Assembly: GCA_013115135.1 (NCBI GenBank)
Contig: JABANP010000940.1
Coordinates: 1 to 11,126 of the forward strand
Reading direction: 5' to 3'
Length of the DNA: 11,126 nt
Source: Perkinsus olseni
Lineage: Eukaryota > Perkinsozoa > Perkinsida > Perkinsidae
The notes under the pieces: model-generated
Database searches by the model: none
What the model was told of the DNA's origin: nothing
What the model saw: the letters and a program-made list of their open reading frames with translations, nothing else
Made by a program: the position numbers and the translations under genes
Shown here: positions 7,644 to 11,126 of the stretch, piece by piece
How positions within the stretch are numbered: position 1 is the stretch's first letter
Layout of the letters: each line of letters opens with the position of its first letter

Positions 7644-8415
7644 AGCACACCGTGCTGTGCTCAGACTAGCTTCGCATTATCAATCCATTCTCTTAACTAC
7701 CCCACTTTCTATTTGTCCTATCCCGTTCACTATGACCCTATTCATGTTGTGTTCTAAAAACTACTGCAGCGAGATAGTGCAAGGTCCCCAAAGAATTGGG
7801 CCAAATAATTTTTAGAACACACGGCTTGAAACTCGTAGGAGAATTCCAGTCTTTTTGTAGGAAAGTGCCTCAGCTACTAATTTCCCGGTTCATTGCAGCA
7901 CTGGGTTCTATGAACATAATTTATCAAAACGGATCCCAGAGCTGCTTGGAAAGTGGAGGTCATCAAAATCTGCATTCAGAAATCTAGAATACATCTAAAA
8001 TCGGCCTGATCATGATGGAGCCTTCTACGACTCAGACACTGGGTATACGAATGAAAGACGGTCATGGCTCGGCCCGAGCGAAGCACACGCGCCCACTATC
8101 TCACGCGAGCGCACAAAGATAGACAGAGAGAAAAGCAGAGGTGCCACGGTGGCACTACCACCGTCGCGCACACAACCTGTGGGATAGCCTAGCGGGCTGA
8201 GCCCACTATCGACTACCCATCGAATAAAATGAGTCTTAAAAGTTAGGGGATGGTTGCTCATACTTCAAGGGCCTTCAGCAAGTCCCGCAGAGACCATAGG
8301 GGGCCCTTGGTAATGGGTCAGAAAGAGCTCCATTAGCGAGCTCGCTGTTTTTTCGAGCAGAATGCGATGCAAGAATACATACGACCTGTACGCAATATCC
8401 GCATGATACGGACAT

Positions 8416-8421
8416 TTTATT
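8416..8421 (-). promoter_or_regulatory. Candidate polyadenylation signal, copy 2
   Basis: AATAAA on the minus strand lies about 120 nt after the stop codon, at the position homologous to 4896-4901. Confidence 0.35.
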
Positions 8422-8512
8422 GAAAGTAGTGTAGTGAGTAAAGAAAGATGTTAGTAGTTAGTGAAGATGTAGTCATACCAAGATCGCACAAGAAAAATTG
8501 GTCCGGAGCGTT

Positions 8513-8527
8513 GTGAATCGGATTCAC
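8513..8527. repeat. Copy 2-specific palindrome insertion
   Basis: GTGAATC-G-GATTCAC lies 14 nt beyond the protease stop codon. Copy 1 reads TTGTGA-GTCCTCC at the homologous site (about 4991-5003), so copy 2 carries about 14 extra bases that complete the palindrome. The bases TGA flank the insert on both sides, like a 3-bp target duplication, although slippage or template switching could give the same result. Confidence 0.8.
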
Positions 8528-8540
8528 TGAATCCTCCTTC

Positions 8541-10392
8541 TCATCTCTTGATGCAAGCTGTCGCCTTGATGTTATCGGCGAATACCGGGTAGAGGCCGGG
8601 ATCCTTCATGATGGCGCAAGGCCCTGAGGGGTCACATTTGACGTTAATCAGTCACATCAACCCTCCTTGATACCTCTAGGATATCCCGGAGTTATACGCT
8701 CCACGTACCCAATTCCATCCTCGCCCCAAGTCGGACCCCAGCTGTTGAGAACCTTCCAATATCTGATCGGGACTCGAGTGTGTGGTGATACTATGTCACT
8801 GATACATGAGCGGAGTTGACTGGCAAAGCTGGTGCGTTATATGCGACAAGGCAGGGCTTACGTAACGCCTTCAGGAGTCTTGCCATATCCGATGATTGTT
8901 ATGGCGTGGTTCAAGTTGCCTTCACCGCATTCTTTAGCTACAAAACGAAAGAAGGGTTCAACGCTAGCTTGGGGTTGGGACAGTGCGCAACATCGTAGTA
9001 CTTGTCATGACGCCGAATCGGTAGTTCCGGAATCGAGAACTCGAAGCATGAACCCGGACAGAGACTGGTCCCTCAGCCACGGCCGCACGGAGGCTAGGTT
9101 CATCTTCTGGTAAGATGCCGCGCCATCCGACGACATCGTGATCCTGAAAGGGGTTAGCTGCTCCGGGGCGAGGCTGGCTTCTCATCAAGTTCGACTTGAT
9201 ACTGTGGCCTATAGCCTGTGGAGGTAACAACATCTGCTCACTCACCGCAAGGCATTGATTAGCTGGTGAGGTTACGACAGAATCCTTGCACTTCCCGTCC
9301 TTCGCAGTGTAGGGGTATGCGCTCTCCTTCACTATGCCCTGGGTCTGGATGTAGACCCAGGTATGCGTCACCAGCCCACCCTCGCAGCCGCTAAAAATAG
9401 GAGCTCAAATGAGTAAGTTACCGTTGATCACTATTAAACAGTGTCCCCTGTGTTCCTTAGATCCATCCGGAGTGCAACTCTCGCCTTAATGAACGAGCCT
9501 TATTCAAGTTGAATAATGCAACTCACTTGTTGCCAGCACTCTTGCTGCAGTCCACAATCTGCTGAACAGAGAACGGAATGAGTGGTTTGATGCCAGTCTT
9601 GATCTGGAACCGGCCTTCAGCCATGGCTGCCAGGAACACAAATTGCTCAACCCAACTCGGAGCAGAATAAATTATTATCCTACTGGCTGCCTGGATAGCA
9701 TAACAACAGCCACAGTTTAGTTGATTTCTCACCGGTCCAACTGCACCAGCTGCAACCCAATCGACGGACTCCGGGAGATCGCTGAGGTTAGGCGGGGCGC
9801 GATACGAGATATCTAGCATGAGAGCCTCACGATGAGACAGACCAGAGGTTATGAGACTACTCTGATCGCCATCTAGTCCCGCGCTTACTCGTTAAATTGA
9901 TAGTTGGCGTCGAGATGGGCGCCCCGCACAACAACCCCGCTGTGAATTCTTCTGCGGATAGGTCCGCAAAAGCATTGATGTCCGCGACATACTTAGAACT
10001 GATTCCTGACACAGTCGGTGGAGATCCGCCTGACAGCAAAAAGACTTGTAGAATTGAAATTAATGCGCCACTGACAGTAAGCCATCTACCTGATTCTTCA
10101 TCATGCTCCTCGTTGGCAGCAACAACATCCATGAGTGTCTCAGCGAACAATCCCCGACGCCCGTTGCGCTCGGCTTCGGAGTGGTACTCTTTCTGGTATC
10201 TGTGATTAACCAATGTATGCTGCCACCGACCTCGCTGTGGACCCCAGGAATCTCACTTCGCCATACCCGGTTCGAGTCCTACCTCACGATGAAATCGGCG
10301 AAGGCTTCGTCGATCTCCTGCTCACTCAGAGCCTCACCAGGAGATGCCAGGGGAATAGTTATGGCCACAACGACTGTGAAGCCTTTCCGCAT
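8541..10392 (-). CDS. Secreted cathepsin-like cysteine protease (C1A), intact
   Basis: Ten exons: 10283-10392, 10090-10199, 9889-10005, 9684-9812, 9527-9626, 9246-9390, 9002-9143, 8862-8937, 8674-8762, 8541-8623. They total 1,101 nt, giving 366 residues. Residues 1-21 form a signal peptide (MRKGFTVVVAITIPLASP). The I29 prodomain follows (FADFIVRYQKEYHSEAER; an ERFNIN-like pattern with T for the first N and V for I; INAFAD for the GNFD motif). The mature domain starts near LPESVDW (125-131). The oxyanion Gln is 143, catalytic Cys 149, His 295 (NLNHAITIIGYG) and Asn 316 (YWKVLNSWGPTWGEDG); GCEGG lies at 190-194. The family hydrolyses peptide bonds in lysosome-like compartments or outside the cell, and is made as an inactive proenzyme. 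Odd: CGCCYA instead of the usual CGSCWA at the active site. Start chosen for the signal peptide. Confidence 0.9.
9184..9200. repeat. Palindrome inside intron 6, copy 2
   Basis: Same arms and loop as at 5650-5666 in copy 1, unchanged between copies. Confidence 0.75.
9500..9516. repeat. Palindrome inside intron 5, copy 2
   Basis: Same arms and single-base centre as at 5966-5982 in copy 1, unchanged between copies. Confidence 0.75.
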
Positions 10393-11126
10393 ATCCGGGC
10401 AACAATGAGATAATCGCTACCGACAGATCAATAAATTGTGCTATGTAGTTCCGTTTCCATTCCCGGCGGGAATTTCCCGCATCGTAAAGCACCAAAAAGG
10501 CCACAAGGAGCAGTCCAAGTTGCACTGACTGAACCTGCAGCCCTGTACGCTGGACCAGGCTGCATCTCGCATCTTTAATCCCCGTTGGAAGTGGCCCGAG
10601 CAGGCGACGCCAGGTCGCGTAGGTTCCCCAATGCTCAACGAGACAACCGGAGCCCGACTGAAAAGGTGGAGAATTCACATTCACGTCGCCAATTCACGTC
10701 GAGAAGCAGCCATGGAAGCAGCGGAAAAGGCCGAGAAGAGGAGCAAACCACTCAGTTAGATTGGGATTTAGACCGACCGTCACAACGAAGCGCGCCACTC
10801 CGACGATCTCTTCGACCACTACATCTTGGGACGCGCGTGCCACGCACCGGAATGTGAATGTCAGCCACTGATACGACTGACAACAACCTGTCTACTTCAT
10901 TACGAGCCATGTACCCTACAATGAAGACAGTTGTGGTAGGAAACTCTGCACTCCGCTTGACCCTACTTGGAGAAGCTTCTTAGCGGTTATAGCTCAAGAC
11001 TTGGCTGTGTGTACATCGGCTCCGCTTGGCGAATTACGGATGATATTGCTGGTCTTTCTGCCTTGGTCCCTGCCGGGGAGACGGTTTATGGCGCGCGGTG
11101 ACCCTCATGAGAGCCTGCGCAGGATC
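10393..11126. other. Upstream region of copy 2 protease gene
   Basis: This is homologous to 6860-7592. No gene is called, because open frames are broken relative to copy 1 by single-base indels. It contains a stretch of about 120 bp (about 10545-10664) that is identical to 7011-7130 in copy 1, while sequence on both sides differs. Confidence 0.45.
10466..10480. promoter_or_regulatory. Conserved palindrome upstream of protease start, copy 2
   Basis: GCGGGAA-T-TTCCCGC lies 74-88 nt before the ATG at 10392, matching 6933-6947 in both sequence and spacing. Confidence 0.4.

Larger units (their letters stand above)
7644..8540. other. 3' flank of copy 2 protease gene
   Basis: This corresponds to 4128-5006. 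No gene is called. The 78-codon minus frame recurs at 8025-8261 with four replacement codons relative to copy 1. At 8141-8155 GTGCCAC-G-GTGGCAC is a perfect palindrome, whereas copy 1 has a mismatch there, so symmetry was gained in one copy or lost in the other. Confidence 0.5.
8624..10282 (-). other. Nine small introns of copy 2
   Basis: Introns are 10200-10282, 10006-10089, 9813-9888, 9627-9683, 9391-9526, 9144-9245, 8938-9001, 8763-8861 and 8624-8673, all GT-AG. Phase agreement across all nine junctions, together with recovery of the C1A motifs at normal spacing, makes the model strong. Introns 2, 4 and 6 (84, 57, 102 nt) are multiples of three without in-frame stops, so retaining them would not break the frame. 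Intron 2 has an alternative acceptor 24 nt upstream, also in frame. Intron 9 (50 nt) explains the apparent frame break before GPCAIMKDPG. Confidence 0.85.
7644..11126. repeat. Tandem duplication, copy 2 (cut by window end)
   Basis: This is a head-to-tail repeat of 4128-7643. The last base, 11126, corresponds to about 7592 in copy 1, so roughly 50 bp of the unit lie beyond the window, where a third copy could follow. Copy 2 is slightly longer than copy 1 because of small indels, including a 14-bp insertion near 8517-8530. By eye the divergence is several per cent, similar in introns and exons, with locally invariant blocks. Confidence 0.95.

Noticed and set aside
10200..10290. tRNA gene suggested by GGTTCGAGTCC near 10269
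   Set aside because: The flanking bases do not pair as a T stem, no A box or acceptor stem fits, and copy 1 lacks the match. It lies inside intron 1.

Overview
This window looks like nuclear DNA of an intron-rich unicellular eukaryote. The decisive evidence is a pair of secreted papain/cathepsin-type cysteine protease genes on the minus strand. Each is split into ten short exons by nine very small GT-AG introns (50-136 nt). When the introns are removed, every splice phase agrees and the family's whole residue framework appears in the right order. No bacterial-style operon, tRNA, rRNA or CRISPR array is visible. An alveolate such as a perkinsid would fit the small introns and the secreted protease family, but this is a guess that the sequence alone cannot settle.

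Layout. Positions 1-3076 hold no gene I can recognise. They are rich in short perfect palindromes and include a hairpin cluster (1713-1863), two direct repeats (1206-1272; 1007-1022 with 1366-1381) and a decayed 15-bp-period tract (1923-2070). Positions 3077-3884 form a discrete inverted-repeat element. Two arms of a degenerate 15-bp satellite face each other across a 56-bp near-perfect palindrome, and the outer ends match as inverted repeats. At 4026 a short plus-strand reading frame starts with a convincing signal peptide and runs into the next segment.

Positions 4128 to the window end are a head-to-tail tandem duplication of a unit of about 3.52 kb (copy 1, 4128-7643; copy 2, 7644 to beyond 11126). 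Each unit carries a 3' flank, one cathepsin-like gene on the minus strand, and an upstream stretch without a confirmed gene. Copy 2 (8541-10392) is intact and predicts a 366-residue preproenzyme with signal peptide, I29 prodomain and C1A catalytic domain. Copy 1 (5007-6859) has the same structure but a one-base expansion in exon 3 shifts the frame. The array may continue to the right of the window.

How the parts relate. The two proteases are recent paralogues. The exons carrying the catalytic Cys and Asn have no amino-acid differences, whereas replacements gather at positions expected to line the S2 substrate pocket. The most unusual features are the inverted satellite element and the many odd-length perfect palindromes in non-coding DNA and introns. 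One of these palindromes is present in copy 2 and absent from copy 1, so these palindromes can be gained or lost.
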